Shown: one piece after another, positions 33,309-42,230 of the stretch
Layout of the letters: each line of letters starts with the position of its first letter
Numbering within the stretch: position 1 is the first letter of the stretch
Assembly (NCBI GenBank): GCA_900770525.1
Contig: CAAHDT010000003.1
Location: 1 to 64,000 of the forward strand
Source: Candidatus Gastranaerophilales bacterium
Lineage (GTDB): Bacteria; Cyanobacteriota; Vampirovibrionia; Gastranaerophilales; Gastranaerophilaceae
DNA length: 64,000 bases
Reading direction: 5' to 3'
Made by a program: the position numbers and the translations under genes
The notes under the pieces: model-generated
What the model was told of the DNA's origin: nothing
What the model saw: only the letters and a program-made list of their open reading frames with translations
Database searches by the model: none

Positions 33309-35441
33309 ATGAAAAGAAAAATAATAGCACTGCTTAGTTTAATAATCTTAACTCAACCAGCATTCGCAGATTTCAAAGAACACTTTGATCTTGGCACGCA
33401 ATATTTATCAAATTACCAGTATTCCGGAGCTATCACCGAATTCAAAAGTGCTTTGAGAATTAATTACCTCGACAATTCCGCAAGAGTTCAGATTATTAAT
33501 GCTTATCTTGCCAGAGGTCATCATTACGCTAATAACGAGAAAAACTGGGCTAAAGCTGCGGATGATTACAGAAGCGCACTATTTTACATGACTCTTTACC
33601 CAGATAAGTCAAACGCAACCCAAACCGCATCGGTTATCGAACCGGTAACTAGAAACTTAAACACCTGCCTTAGCATGCTTAATTTTGACAAAAGCCCGCA
33701 ATCTCGCTATCAAAAAGCCAAAGAACTTAGAGCCGAAGGAAATTTTTCTGCCGCAGCTTACGAATTTAATCAAGCACTCGGCGATAAAAATTATATAAAA
33801 GATTGCTATGCTCAAACCGGCGACATCATGAAGTTACTAGGAAATGATCCAAAAGCTGCAGATTTTTACAGAAAAGCGATTTCCGTATCACCTTCGGACA
33901 TCAACCTTCGCTTATCTTACGCAAAACTCTTAGACAAATTGGGTTCTGAAGAAGCTGCCGTTGAAGAATATAATTACATCCTTACGAAAAGTGAAGGCAA
34001 TAAAGACGTATTATACTCTTTAGAAAGAATCTATAAACGAAAACTTGAAGATAGCCCTTCTGATGCAGACTTAAATGCAAACCTTGGGGCAATCTTACAA
34101 AAACAAGAAAAGTATGACGAAGCTTTAACATACTATAAAAAAGCCGAGCAACTCAACCCCGGTAATATTAACACCAGAGTTAATGTCGGAACACTTTATC
34201 AGCAAAAAGGAGATTTTAAAACAGCTATAATCGCCTATGATTCGGTTTTAATACTTGAACCAAACAATATAAATGTAAACCTTTACAAAGCACAATGCCA
34301 AGAATCACTGGGCAATCACAAAGAAGCACAAGAGTTATTCAAAAAAGTTCTATCTTTAGATCCGTCAAATGAAATTGCCCAAAGCGAAATGTTTAACTCT
34401 GCAAAAGCCGGCATGACAACAGCTCAATTTGTAGATTATGTAAAGAAAAACTCTAGTGGTACGGATACTTCCGGCATGCTTTACAGCTATGCACTTGATT
34501 TACACAAACAAAATAAATTAGACGATGCTATAACAGTGTACAACTCAATATTAAATAAAGATACCAGTGGTGAAATCTATGTAAATTTAGCCATAGCGCA
34601 AACCCAGCAGGAAAAATATGACAACGCACTTGCAACATTAAAAACCGCTCAAGCTAAATTCCCTGAAAACCCACTAATTAGCAAGGCAATAACTGATATT
34701 AATACAACATTAATGGATAATCGGCTTGACGCAGCAGCAGAGCTTTTTAATAACAAAGATTACAAAAATGCAGCAGAAGCATATATAAAAATACAACCAG
34801 CAACAGTTGATACAATGCTTGGCGCAGCATCTGCGTACCAAAACATGGAAGATATTCCAAATGCAATTACTTACTATAAAAAAGCATTGCAATTAAAACC
34901 AACAGATTCTGATATTGCATACTATATAGCGGCTCTTTATGCAGACAGCAATGACCTGACTAGTGCAGAAGCTTACGCGCAAAAATCATTATTACTAAAT
35001 AAGCAAAATAAAAATGCGACAGAACTGTTAGCAAATATTAACGAACAAAACAACGGAAAAAATCTTCAAGATGCTATTAGCCTTTTTGAAAATGAAAAAT
35101 ATAACGAGAGCCTTGCGTTGCTAAATAAAGTTATTACTTCAGATTCAAAAAATGCGTATGCGTATTACTACCGAGGAATGATATATGATTCTCAAAAAAA
35201 ATTAAATGAGGCTATTAGCGACTATAAAAAAGCTATATCATTAAACCCAGAAGATTTGCAAATCGTTAATTATATGCTAGGAATAGATTATGACACACTA
35301 GGAAAATATAAAGAAGCATATAATTGTTATCTTGCTTACGCAAATTCAAATGCAGCAGATGACGAGTACAAACAATATGCAAAAAATCGCTCTACGGAAT
35401 TAAAGAACTATGCAACAACAAACACAACGACAAAAAAATAA
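33309..35441 (+). CDS. Secreted TPR-repeat protein
   Basis: 710 aa with a signal peptide (residues 1-20, ending AFA). The mature protein is a chain of about 14-16 TPR helices; clear units include YQYSGAITEFKSAL, KYDEALTYYKKAEQLNPGN, GDFKTAIIAYDSVLILEPNN and KKLNEAISDYKKAISLNPED. Likely a periplasmic or outer-membrane scaffold, as in pilus assembly or secretion systems, but it has no diagnostic partner domain. The dusB start codon lies 32 bases inside its 3' end, so the two are translationally coupled. Confidence 0.85.
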   Translation: MKRKIIALLSLIILTQPAFADFKEHFDLGTQYLSNYQYSGAITEFKSALRINYLDNSARVQIINAYLARGHHYANNEKNWAKAADDYRSALFYMTLYPDKSNATQTASVIEPVTRNLNTCLSMLNFDKSPQSRYQKAKELRAEGNFSAAAYEFNQALGDKNYIKDCYAQTGDIMKLLGNDPKAADFYRKAISVSPSDINLRLSYAKLLDKLGSEEAAVEEYNYILTKSEGNKDVLYSLERIYKRKLEDSPSDADLNANLGAILQKQEKYDEALTYYKKAEQLNPGNINTRVNVGTLYQQKGDFKTAIIAYDSVLILEPNNINVNLYKAQCQESLGNHKEAQELFKKVLSLDPSNEIAQSEMFNSAKAGMTTAQFVDYVKKNSSGTDTSGMLYSYALDLHKQNKLDDAITVYNSILNKDTSGEIYVNLAIAQTQQEKYDNALATLKTAQAKFPENPLISKAITDINTTLMDNRLDAAAELFNNKDYKNAAEAYIKIQPATVDTMLGAASAYQNMEDIPNAITYYKKALQLKPTDSDIAYYIAALYADSNDLTSAEAYAQKSLLLNKQNKNATELLANINEQNNGKNLQDAISLFENEKYNESLALLNKVITSDSKNAYAYYYRGMIYDSQKKLNEAISDYKKAISLNPEDLQIVNYMLGIDYDTLGKYKEAYNCYLAYANSNAADDEYKQYAKNRSTELKNYATTNTTTKK

Positions 35442-36396
35442 CAGAGTCCAAGAACTTATAAAAAGCAGAGTTTCACTTGCCCCAATGGCAGGAATAACTG
35501 ATTACGTAATGAGAAGCATGGTTCGAAAATATTCTCCAACCTGCCTTCTTACAACAGAAATGATAAGTTCCGAATTTCTCGCACAAGTAAAAGAATCTGA
35601 TATAACAAAAATTGACAATAATCATCATCCAATTAACTTTCAAATAAGCGGACACAAACCGCATCTGATGAAAGCTGCGGCAGAATATTTATCAGATAAA
35701 GCCGATATGATTGATATTAACATGGGGTGTCCAGTAAACAAAGTAGTAAAAGGACAAGACGGCTGTTCGTTAATGAGAAATCCAAGCCTAGCTGCAGATT
35801 TAGTACAAGCGGTAAAAGAAGGAACAGACAAGCCCGTTAGCGTTAAGTTTAGATTAGGCTATACATTTTATGAGTTAAACTATGTAGAATTTGGACAACA
35901 AATGCAAGAAGCAGGTGCCGAATTTATCACAATTCATGGACGAACACGCTCCCAATTTTATGCAGACAAGGCAGATTGGGCAAAGATAAAACTCCTTAAA
36001 GAAAATGTAGATGTTCCTGTTTTTGCAAATGGAGATATTTTATCAATAGAAGATGCCGAAAAATGTTTAGAAACATCAAAGGCAGATGGAGTTGCAATCG
36101 GACGGGCAGCAATGGGTGATCCGACATTAATTCATAGAGTTGCTCATTTTCTTGCGACAGGGGAAAGAATTCCTGTTCCAACTCTAGCAGAAAAAATTTT
36201 AATCCTTAAAGAACATTTAAACGGAGAAATTGCACTTAGAGGAGAAAAAGTTGGCATAAAATTTTTCAGGAAATTCTATCCGTTTTATATTGCAGGCATA
36301 AAAAATGCAGCAAAAGTTCGTTCTTTATTAGTCACAGAAGAAAATTACGACAATATTCTGAACATTTTAGACTCAATAGAAAAGATTAGCACTTGA
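35410..36396 (+). CDS. dusB: tRNA-dihydrouridine synthase
   Basis: FMN-dependent enzyme reducing uridines in the D-loop of tRNA. LAPMAGITDYVMR near the N-terminus, INMGCPVNKVVKGQDGCSLMRNP with the catalytic Cys, VKFRLGY, ITIHGRTRSQFY and VFANGDILS...DGVAIGRAAMGDP are the family motifs in order. 328 aa, DusB-like length. The first ATG overlaps the preceding TPR gene by 32 bases; no later start keeps the full barrel. Confidence 0.92.
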   Translation: MQQQTQRQKNNRVQELIKSRVSLAPMAGITDYVMRSMVRKYSPTCLLTTEMISSEFLAQVKESDITKIDNNHHPINFQISGHKPHLMKAAAEYLSDKADMIDINMGCPVNKVVKGQDGCSLMRNPSLAADLVQAVKEGTDKPVSVKFRLGYTFYELNYVEFGQQMQEAGAEFITIHGRTRSQFYADKADWAKIKLLKENVDVPVFANGDILSIEDAEKCLETSKADGVAIGRAAMGDPTLIHRVAHFLATGERIPVPTLAEKILILKEHLNGEIALRGEKVGIKFFRKFYPFYIAGIKNAAKVRSLLVTEENYDNILNILDSIEKIST

Positions 36397-36473
36397 TAAT
36401 AAAAATTGAAGTGATATTTTAAAGTTGTTAAACCTTTTGTTAGAACATTAGTATAAACAAATGGGATTAATAT

Positions 36474-36676
36474 TGTAGTGCAGCTTGACTCTGCCGACGA
36501 AAAATGATTAAATATCATTTTGAGGAGAGGTAGCACCGTAGGCGCGCTACAAAAAAAACAAAAACAAATATCGGAATGTAGCGCAGCTTGACTCTGCCGA
36601 CGAAAAATGATTAAATATCATTTTGAGGAGAGGTAGCACCGTAGGGGCGCTACTACAAAAAACAAAAACAAATATC
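36474..36676. repeat. Tandem mosaic repeats beside tRNA-Pro
   Basis: Two units with a 103-104-base period, continuing in phase into the tRNA gene. Each starts with the tRNA-Pro 5' end (TGTAGYGCAGCTTG), then ACTCTGCCGA, a perfect hairpin AAAATGAT/ATCATTTT with loop TAAAT (36501-36521 and 36604-36624), GAGAGG, an inverted tRNA piece ending GCGCTAC, and an A-rich flank ending AAATATC. The hairpin module is the same as beside tRNA-Phe despite the opposite tRNA orientation. Short frames here are artefacts. Confidence 0.82.
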
Positions 36677-36749
36677 GGAATGTAGCGCAGCTTGGTAGCG
36701 CACCGTGTTCGGGTCGCGGGGGGCGCAGGTTCAAATCCTGTCATTCCGA
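36676..36749 (+). tRNA. tRNA-Pro (CGG)
   Basis: 74 bases: acceptor CGGAATG/CATTCCG, D-arm GCGC/GCGC, anticodon stem CCGTG/CGCGG with loop TTCGGGT (anticodon CGG), T-arm GCAGG-TTCAAAT-CCTGT, discriminator A. No encoded CCA. Confidence 0.94.
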
Positions 36750-36804
36750 TTTTTTGTGAAACTTTTCAACACAGGAGATACAATTTCTCTAAGAAAATCA
36801 TGCT

Positions 36805-38589
36805 TTATTCTCCAACTTGATTTCTACCATTATGCTTTGCATTGTATAAGCGCTTATCTGCCGCCTCAATTAAAACTTCAGTAGTTTCTCCATCAACAGG
36901 ATAAGAAGAAACGCCTAAACTTATAGTAACAGATGTTTCACGATTGTTTGGCAATTTAAAAGTTCTTGACGAAATCCTTTCACAAATTTTATGAGCTGTC
37001 GAAACGGCGGTATCATAATCAGTCTTTGGTAGAATTATACTCATTTCTTCCCCACCATATCTACATGCAATATCTGTTGAACGAATATTTTTTTTCAAAG
37101 TTTGAGCAACTTGTCTTAATACAGCATCTCCTGCTTGATGCCCAAAAGTATCATTAAACTTCTTAAAGAAATCAATATCCAAAATTATTAAAGAAAAAGA
37201 TGACTCGTAACGCTTTGACGCATCAACCATCCTACGCATTTGTTCCTGAAAATACCGATGATTATATAAATCTGTCAAACCATCCGTTGTAGCAAGAACA
37301 TATTGTTGCTCAAAATCACGAGATTTTATAAGATATTTCACAATATAAGCAGAAATAAATGTCGCAATAGCAAGCAATAGCGGATAGATTATATCAACCC
37401 AGATATTAAAATACTTCATAGCATAATATGCAGCAAATACATAAAGCAAATAAACAGAAAAAGCAGCTAATGAACCAACAAAAGCAGAAGCTTCATTCAT
37501 GACAATACAAATGGTAATAAGAGATAAAAGTACACCTAAAAAGATGGTAAAAGACCTATCCAAACGTCTGATAAAATTATTATCTATAATGTTGTTTATG
37601 TAAGTGGCCTGAATCTCCACACCAGGAATAACTTTAGAAGAAGGAACAGTCTTTATATCAAATAAACTTGAAGCAGTTGTTCCAAAGTAAACAACTTTTC
37701 CTTTCAAATTAATATCAGACATAAAATGTTTCCCCTCGGCAGCTTGAATTAATTTATACATCGGAATATATTCATAAGTTTCTTGAGCTCCATACCAATT
37801 CAAAATAGCACTGCCATCTTTATCCAAATATATTTTTCTGTTTCCTAGCAATAAATTTGAGTTACTGTCTATAACAAAATTCTTATCGCCAATTTTATTG
37901 TCACGTTTCAAATAATCTATCCCAACTTTTAAACCTAGTTGCGGATAAAACTTGTTATCATACTTAACAAATACAGGCATCTTCCTTAAGATACCATCAT
38001 CGGCACGAGTAACATTTATCATTCCAATATTTGATGAATTATCAAGAATTCCTTTAATGATAGAACGGCAGTTTGTATACGTTTGCTCAGAAAAACCAAC
38101 AGAAGCTGAACGATTAATAACATTTACGCTAATCGATTCGGGAAGTTTCGGAGGAGTTCTTAGGTCAGCATCTTGATTATCTAAATTCATCGCAACAAAT
38201 ACATTGTCATATTTCTTCATCATATCAACAAGCATTTGGTCCGCCTTTGGATTACTTTTCATTGATTTTACGAACATTAAATCAAAAGCAATACTTCTTG
38301 GCTGTTGTTTTTCGATATAATTAACCAATTCAGCATAAACACTCCGAGGTAAGGGCCATTCACCGTACTTATCAAGAATATACTCATATGTCGCATCATC
38401 AATTGCAACAATTACAATGTCATCATTAATCTCCTTGGTATGCTCTTTTATCATAACATTTTGACGCAAATCAAATGTTCTATTCTCAATCATTGAAATA
38501 AAGTTTTCAAAGTCTGTATTTCTTACACTCACAACAATGGTAAATAAAAACAGAACCAACCAAATTGTATATAATAATTTTTTCAGCAT
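36805..38589 (-). CDS. CHASE2-GGDEF diguanylate cyclase
   Basis: 594 aa. After an N-terminal membrane segment (about 7-22) comes a periplasmic CHASE2 sensor (about 25-335, with DIVIVAIDDATY, GEWPLPRSVYAELV, AFDLMFV), three membrane helices (about 346-418) and a GGDEF domain (about 430-594). The active-site motif is GGEEM (512-516) instead of GGEEF; the inhibitory c-di-GMP site RxxD is intact (RSTD, 503-506, five residues before). DGLTDLYNHRYF opens the domain. It should make c-di-GMP in response to an envelope signal. The Phe-to-Met change is unusual but not necessarily inactivating. Confidence 0.9.
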   Translation of the reverse strand: MLKKLLYTIWLVLFLFTIVVSVRNTDFENFISMIENRTFDLRQNVMIKEHTKEINDDIVIVAIDDATYEYILDKYGEWPLPRSVYAELVNYIEKQQPRSIAFDLMFVKSMKSNPKADQMLVDMMKKYDNVFVAMNLDNQDADLRTPPKLPESISVNVINRSASVGFSEQTYTNCRSIIKGILDNSSNIGMINVTRADDGILRKMPVFVKYDNKFYPQLGLKVGIDYLKRDNKIGDKNFVIDSNSNLLLGNRKIYLDKDGSAILNWYGAQETYEYIPMYKLIQAAEGKHFMSDINLKGKVVYFGTTASSLFDIKTVPSSKVIPGVEIQATYINNIIDNNFIRRLDRSFTIFLGVLLSLITICIVMNEASAFVGSLAAFSVYLLYVFAAYYAMKYFNIWVDIIYPLLLAIATFISAYIVKYLIKSRDFEQQYVLATTDGLTDLYNHRYFQEQMRRMVDASKRYESSFSLIILDIDFFKKFNDTFGHQAGDAVLRQVAQTLKKNIRSTDIACRYGGEEMSIILPKTDYDTAVSTAHKICERISSRTFKLPNNRETSVTISLGVSSYPVDGETTEVLIEAADKRLYNAKHNGRNQVGE

Positions 38590-38949
38590 ACCTCTAACCC
38601 AAATCTACATTATCAGTATAATTGATTCTTGAAGATTTGGCAACAAAATTTTTTACAATAAATCTCTTTTCAAGTATAAAATTATTTAATTTTAAAATTT
38701 CTGTAGAATATGAAAGCTCATCCGGATTTTTAAGATATCTTAACAGACATTGTTCATGCAAATTCATTTATTAACCACCTGTAAAAAATAAAATAACGCC
38801 CTCGGCACATTATTATTATGTATAAAGTTCCGAATTTAAACATCAACTAATTATATAGTTTTATTTAAATAATCTCATTTAAATAGTGGATAAAGCTTGA
38901 GGAAGAGAAATTTTTATTATAACGTTATAACGTAAAGTGAGGTCATATA
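38590..38949. other. Intergenic stretch with palindrome
   Basis: Divergent spacer between the GGDEF gene and tcdA. A 55-codon - strand frame is open at 38594-38760 but would need a TTG start with poor spacing, so I do not call it. A 14-bp perfect palindrome TTATAACGTTATAA at 38917-38930 lies 20 bases before tcdA and may be a regulator site. Confidence 0.4.
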
Positions 38950-39708
38950 ATGTTAAATCAATTTTCAAGAACTGAATTATTAATCGGGAAAGAAGGAATA
39001 GAAAAATTAGCGAATGCAAGAGTTGCTGTATTTGGAATAGGTGGAGTCGGAGCATATGCTGTTGAGGCACTTATAAGAAGTGGTTTAGGAACAATCGATA
39101 TTATTGATGACGATAAAGTTTGTATAACAAACCTTAACAGGCAACTATACGCAACAAGAAAAACAGTTGGAAAGTACAAAGTTGAAGTTGCAAAAGAGCG
39201 AATATTGGATATTAGCCCAAATGCAACAGTTAACACATACCAAACCTTCTATACTCCTGAAACAGAAAAAGAATTTGATTTTACGCAATATGATTATGTG
39301 ATTGATGCAATTGATACAGTTGTCGGTAAATTGTCATTAATAGAACGAGCGAAGGCGGCAAACACTCCAATAATATGTGCAATGGGAGCAGGCAACAAAA
39401 TGGATCCGACTAGATTTGAAGTAGCTGATATTTCAAAAACATCTGTATGTCCACTTGCGAAAGTTATTAGAACAGAATTAAGAAAACGAAGAATAAAAGG
39501 AGTTAAAGTAGTTTATTCAAAAGAAATTCCAATAAAACCGAAAGAAGACATGTCAATTAGTTGTAAAGCTCATTGTGTATGCCCACCAGGAACCAGAAAA
39601 TGCACAGTTAAACATCAAATTCCGGGGAGCAACGCCTTTGTACCCCCTGTTGTCGGAATGATTATTGCAGGAGAGGTAATAAAAGATTTAATCGGTTATA
39701 AGGGTTAG
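38950..39708 (+). CDS. tcdA: tRNA threonylcarbamoyladenosine dehydratase
   Basis: ThiF/E1-like enzyme that cyclises t6A37 of tRNA to ct6A using ATP. FSRTELLIGKEGIEKLANA and the nucleotide-binding VFGIGGVGAYAVEALIRSG (Gly29-Gly34 region) open the protein; DDDKVCITNLNRQ, DAIDTVVGKLSLIERA and CAMGAGNKMDPTRF follow. 252 aa is the normal bacterial length. The stop overlaps the convergent ABC permease gene by 4 bases. Confidence 0.9.
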   Translation: MLNQFSRTELLIGKEGIEKLANARVAVFGIGGVGAYAVEALIRSGLGTIDIIDDDKVCITNLNRQLYATRKTVGKYKVEVAKERILDISPNATVNTYQTFYTPETEKEFDFTQYDYVIDAIDTVVGKLSLIERAKAANTPIICAMGAGNKMDPTRFEVADISKTSVCPLAKVIRTELRKRRIKGVKVVYSKEIPIKPKEDMSISCKAHCVCPPGTRKCTVKHQIPGSNAFVPPVVGMIIAGEVIKDLIGYKG

Positions 39709-40547
39709 CCTTTTACAGCACCTTCGTTTTCACCAGAAATAAAATATCTTTGCATTGCTAAGAAAAATATTAAAATAGGTATAGTCGAGAGAATAGAACC
39801 GGCAGCAATAAATCGCCAGTTTGAACTAAACATCCCCTGAAGGTTATTTACCCCAACCGGCAGTGTGTACATACTTTCTTTTGTCAAAACAATACTCGGC
39901 CACAAAAACTCTCCCCAAGAACCAATAAATGTGAATATTGCAAGCACCGCAAGAGATGGTTTAACCATTGGGACAAGAACCCTCCAAAACAATTGCCAAA
40001 CACTACACCCATCAACAATTGCAGCTTCTTCCATTTCTCTAGGAATACCTAAAAAGGCTTGTCGCATTAAGAAAATTCCAAAAGCACTTACAGCAAATGG
40101 CATTATCATACCAACAAAACCGGCAAAATTATTGACACTGTCTGTCAAATGCAATTTTAATGTTATTAAATATACAGGTAACATTATTGCCTGAAAAGGA
40201 ATCATTATTGTAGCCAAAATTGAGAAAAAAGCAATCTTTTTCCCCTTAAATTCCATTCTTGCAAGAGGATACCCAGCCATTGCAGATAAAACCAAATTTA
40301 AAACGACAGTTCCGGCTGCAACAATCATGCTATTTATGAAATAACCGATAAAATCAACTTTATGCCAAACTCCAACATAGTTATCCCAAGTAAAATCACT
40401 AGGAATAATAGTTGGGGGATACGCAAAAATATTTTCACTATTTCCTTTTAAAGATGTTGATATCAACCAAATAAAAGGGAATATCGAAAGTAACGATACC
40501 ATTATTAAAACAAAATGTATTGAAAATTTTTCTAAAAAACGTTTCAT
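39705..40547 (-). CDS. Sugar ABC transporter permease, MalG type
   Basis: 280 aa with six membrane helices of the MalFG/UgpAE permease family. The EAA-type loop that contacts the ATPase is visible as REMEEAAIVDGCSVWQLFWRVLVPMVKPSLA (in two pieces, about residues 178-207). It overlaps the partner permease by 4 bases. The binding protein and ATPase genes are not adjacent, so substrate is unknown; carbohydrates or glycerol-phosphate derivatives are typical. Confidence 0.9.
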   Translation of the reverse strand: MKRFLEKFSIHFVLIMVSLLSIFPFIWLISTSLKGNSENIFAYPPTIIPSDFTWDNYVGVWHKVDFIGYFINSMIVAAGTVVLNLVLSAMAGYPLARMEFKGKKIAFFSILATIMIPFQAIMLPVYLITLKLHLTDSVNNFAGFVGMIMPFAVSAFGIFLMRQAFLGIPREMEEAAIVDGCSVWQLFWRVLVPMVKPSLAVLAIFTFIGSWGEFLWPSIVLTKESMYTLPVGVNNLQGMFSSNWRFIAAGSILSTIPILIFFLAMQRYFISGENEGAVKG

Positions 40548-41416
40548 AACTGATATTTTTTCCTTTCAAAGCAGAAAATATTTATCAAAGAAAATAACAT
40601 TACAATTATCAGCAAAACAACAGCCATTGCAGAAGCATACCCCAAGTCCAAATTTTCAAAAGCTCGCTCATATATGTAATAAACTATCGTTTTACTTGAA
40701 TTTAAAGGTCCGCCTTTTGTCATAACATAAATTTCAGCAAAAACTTTCATCGCAGAAATTGCACTAATTGTTGTTACAAGAGCAATTGTAGGCATAATAT
40801 GTGGAATAGTAACGGTCAGGTGCTTTGTTAAAAAATTAGCTCCATCTATATCACACGCCTCATATAATTCTTGTGGAACACTCATCAATGCTGCAAGATA
40901 TATAATCATGTAATAGCCAATTCCTTTCCAAATCGTTACAATTATAACAGAGTATAAAGCCCAATTTGGATCCGTAAGCCATCCCACAGAAGATCCACCA
41001 AACAAGGTAACGATGTAGTTTAAAATTCCTTGATCGGCGTATAACCATTTGAATGCAATAGCCGCAACTACGATTGACACAATTACAGGCAAATAAATCA
41101 AAATTTTATACAGGGTTACCCATCTGATTTTTTGATTTATCAAAATAGCTATAAATAAAGGAAATATAACCAATATCGGAACTGCGACAAATAGATAAAC
41201 AAATGTATTCCACAAAACCTTATAAAATATATGACTATGGAATAATTTCACATAATTATCAAGCCCAATAGCTACTGGGTGATAAATACTTGAAGAATAG
41301 TCAAAAAAACTTAAATAAACAGTTTGAAAAAACGGAATAAAAAAGAATATTAAAAGAACTATTCCTGCCGGTAATAAAAACAAATATGGAACATATTTCT
41401 TGTAATACTTAAACAT
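40544..41416 (-). CDS. Sugar ABC transporter permease, MalF type
   Basis: 290 aa with an N-terminal membrane helix and MalF/UgpA-type core. The EAA-like loop reads VPQELYEACDIDGANFLTKHLTVTIP. TKGGPLNSSKTIVYYIYERAF is the conserved segment after it. First gene of a two-gene permease operon. The absence of a nearby solute-binding protein and ATPase is notable; the ATPase is often shared among several such permeases. Confidence 0.9.
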   Translation of the reverse strand: MFKYYKKYVPYLFLLPAGIVLLIFFFIPFFQTVYLSFFDYSSSIYHPVAIGLDNYVKLFHSHIFYKVLWNTFVYLFVAVPILVIFPLFIAILINQKIRWVTLYKILIYLPVIVSIVVAAIAFKWLYADQGILNYIVTLFGGSSVGWLTDPNWALYSVIIVTIWKGIGYYMIIYLAALMSVPQELYEACDIDGANFLTKHLTVTIPHIMPTIALVTTISAISAMKVFAEIYVMTKGGPLNSSKTIVYYIYERAFENLDLGYASAMAVVLLIIVMLFSLINIFCFERKKYQL

Positions 41417-41484
41417 ATATTAATTTTAGTCAGGCTATATAATTTATGCAAATTTTTTACAAAGGTTAGCATAAAAAAGATATT

Positions 41485-42213
41485 TTATGATAAGCTCTTT
41501 ATTATGCGTTTTTCTAATTTCTTAACTTTCCTTTGAAGCCTTTTTTCAACTAGCCGATCATAATATTCTGCACGAGCTACATAGCCGCTTTTGCGATAGT
41601 AGTATGCGAATTCTTGATATATTTCAGTAAAGAAAGTCTTATGAGTAAACCTCAACCCCATCTGGTTTTCTGCGATTTTAGTAATAGTTTCACTATATAA
41701 TTCTTCATATGATGAGTCTTCTTTAGTGAGTTTCAAAATAAAATAATATGTGTAAGCTAATTGAAGATTATTTTTGGAGCTTTTGTCTATTACTTCTAAT
41801 ATATGAGCTACCATTTTTAATTTCTTTAATGCAGTTTCATTATCCTGATAATCCATTGCAATATTAGCATAAAGAAGATTAACCATAGCATATTCATAAG
41901 ATTCCTGATAGCTCATTGCACATTCTTTTTCATCACAGTCACCCTCTAAATAATATAAAGCCTTTTCCAAATAAACTTTTTTTATTTTATAATTACTCGT
42001 CTCTATAGCCTTTGTCATATATTTGTATACATGATTACTAAAAGGAATTGGTAAATAGTGAGTATTTTTTATTCCATAATTTTCAAATAAATCTGTAGCC
42101 CTTGTTCGAACACCAAGATATATATACTTTTTTGCATAGGAAGGAGTCCATGTACCTAAAAAAACTACAAAGAAAACACTTAGCCAAACTATTATCCTTT
42201 TTATTTTAGACAT
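41485..42213 (-). CDS. Exported helical-repeat protein (242 aa)
   Basis: A signal peptide or anchor (residues 7-27, ending SYA) is followed by a helical protein rich in Tyr, Leu, Lys and Glu. Segments such as YLEKALYYLEGDC, EYAMVNLLYANIAMDYQDNETALKKLK and EFAYYYRKSGYVARAEYYDRL look like divergent TPR pairs. No named family. It lies 17 bases downstream of ruvB on the same strand, so it may be co-transcribed, though no link in function is evident. Confidence 0.65.
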   Translation of the reverse strand: MSKIKRIIVWLSVFFVVFLGTWTPSYAKKYIYLGVRTRATDLFENYGIKNTHYLPIPFSNHVYKYMTKAIETSNYKIKKVYLEKALYYLEGDCDEKECAMSYQESYEYAMVNLLYANIAMDYQDNETALKKLKMVAHILEVIDKSSKNNLQLAYTYYFILKLTKEDSSYEELYSETITKIAENQMGLRFTHKTFFTEIYQEFAYYYRKSGYVARAEYYDRLVEKRLQRKVKKLEKRIIKSLS

Positions 42214-42230
42214 ATAAACCTCAAGTTAAA

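Noticed and set aside
36345..36744. Two - strand frames of 63 and 65 codons sharing the same 20-residue stretch
   Set aside because: They are translations of the tandem tRNA-Pro mosaic repeats, one running into the tRNA gene itself.
38594..38760. Open - strand frame of about 55 codons upstream of the GGDEF gene
   Set aside because: The nearest ATGs are out of frame; only a TTG with poor spacing is available.
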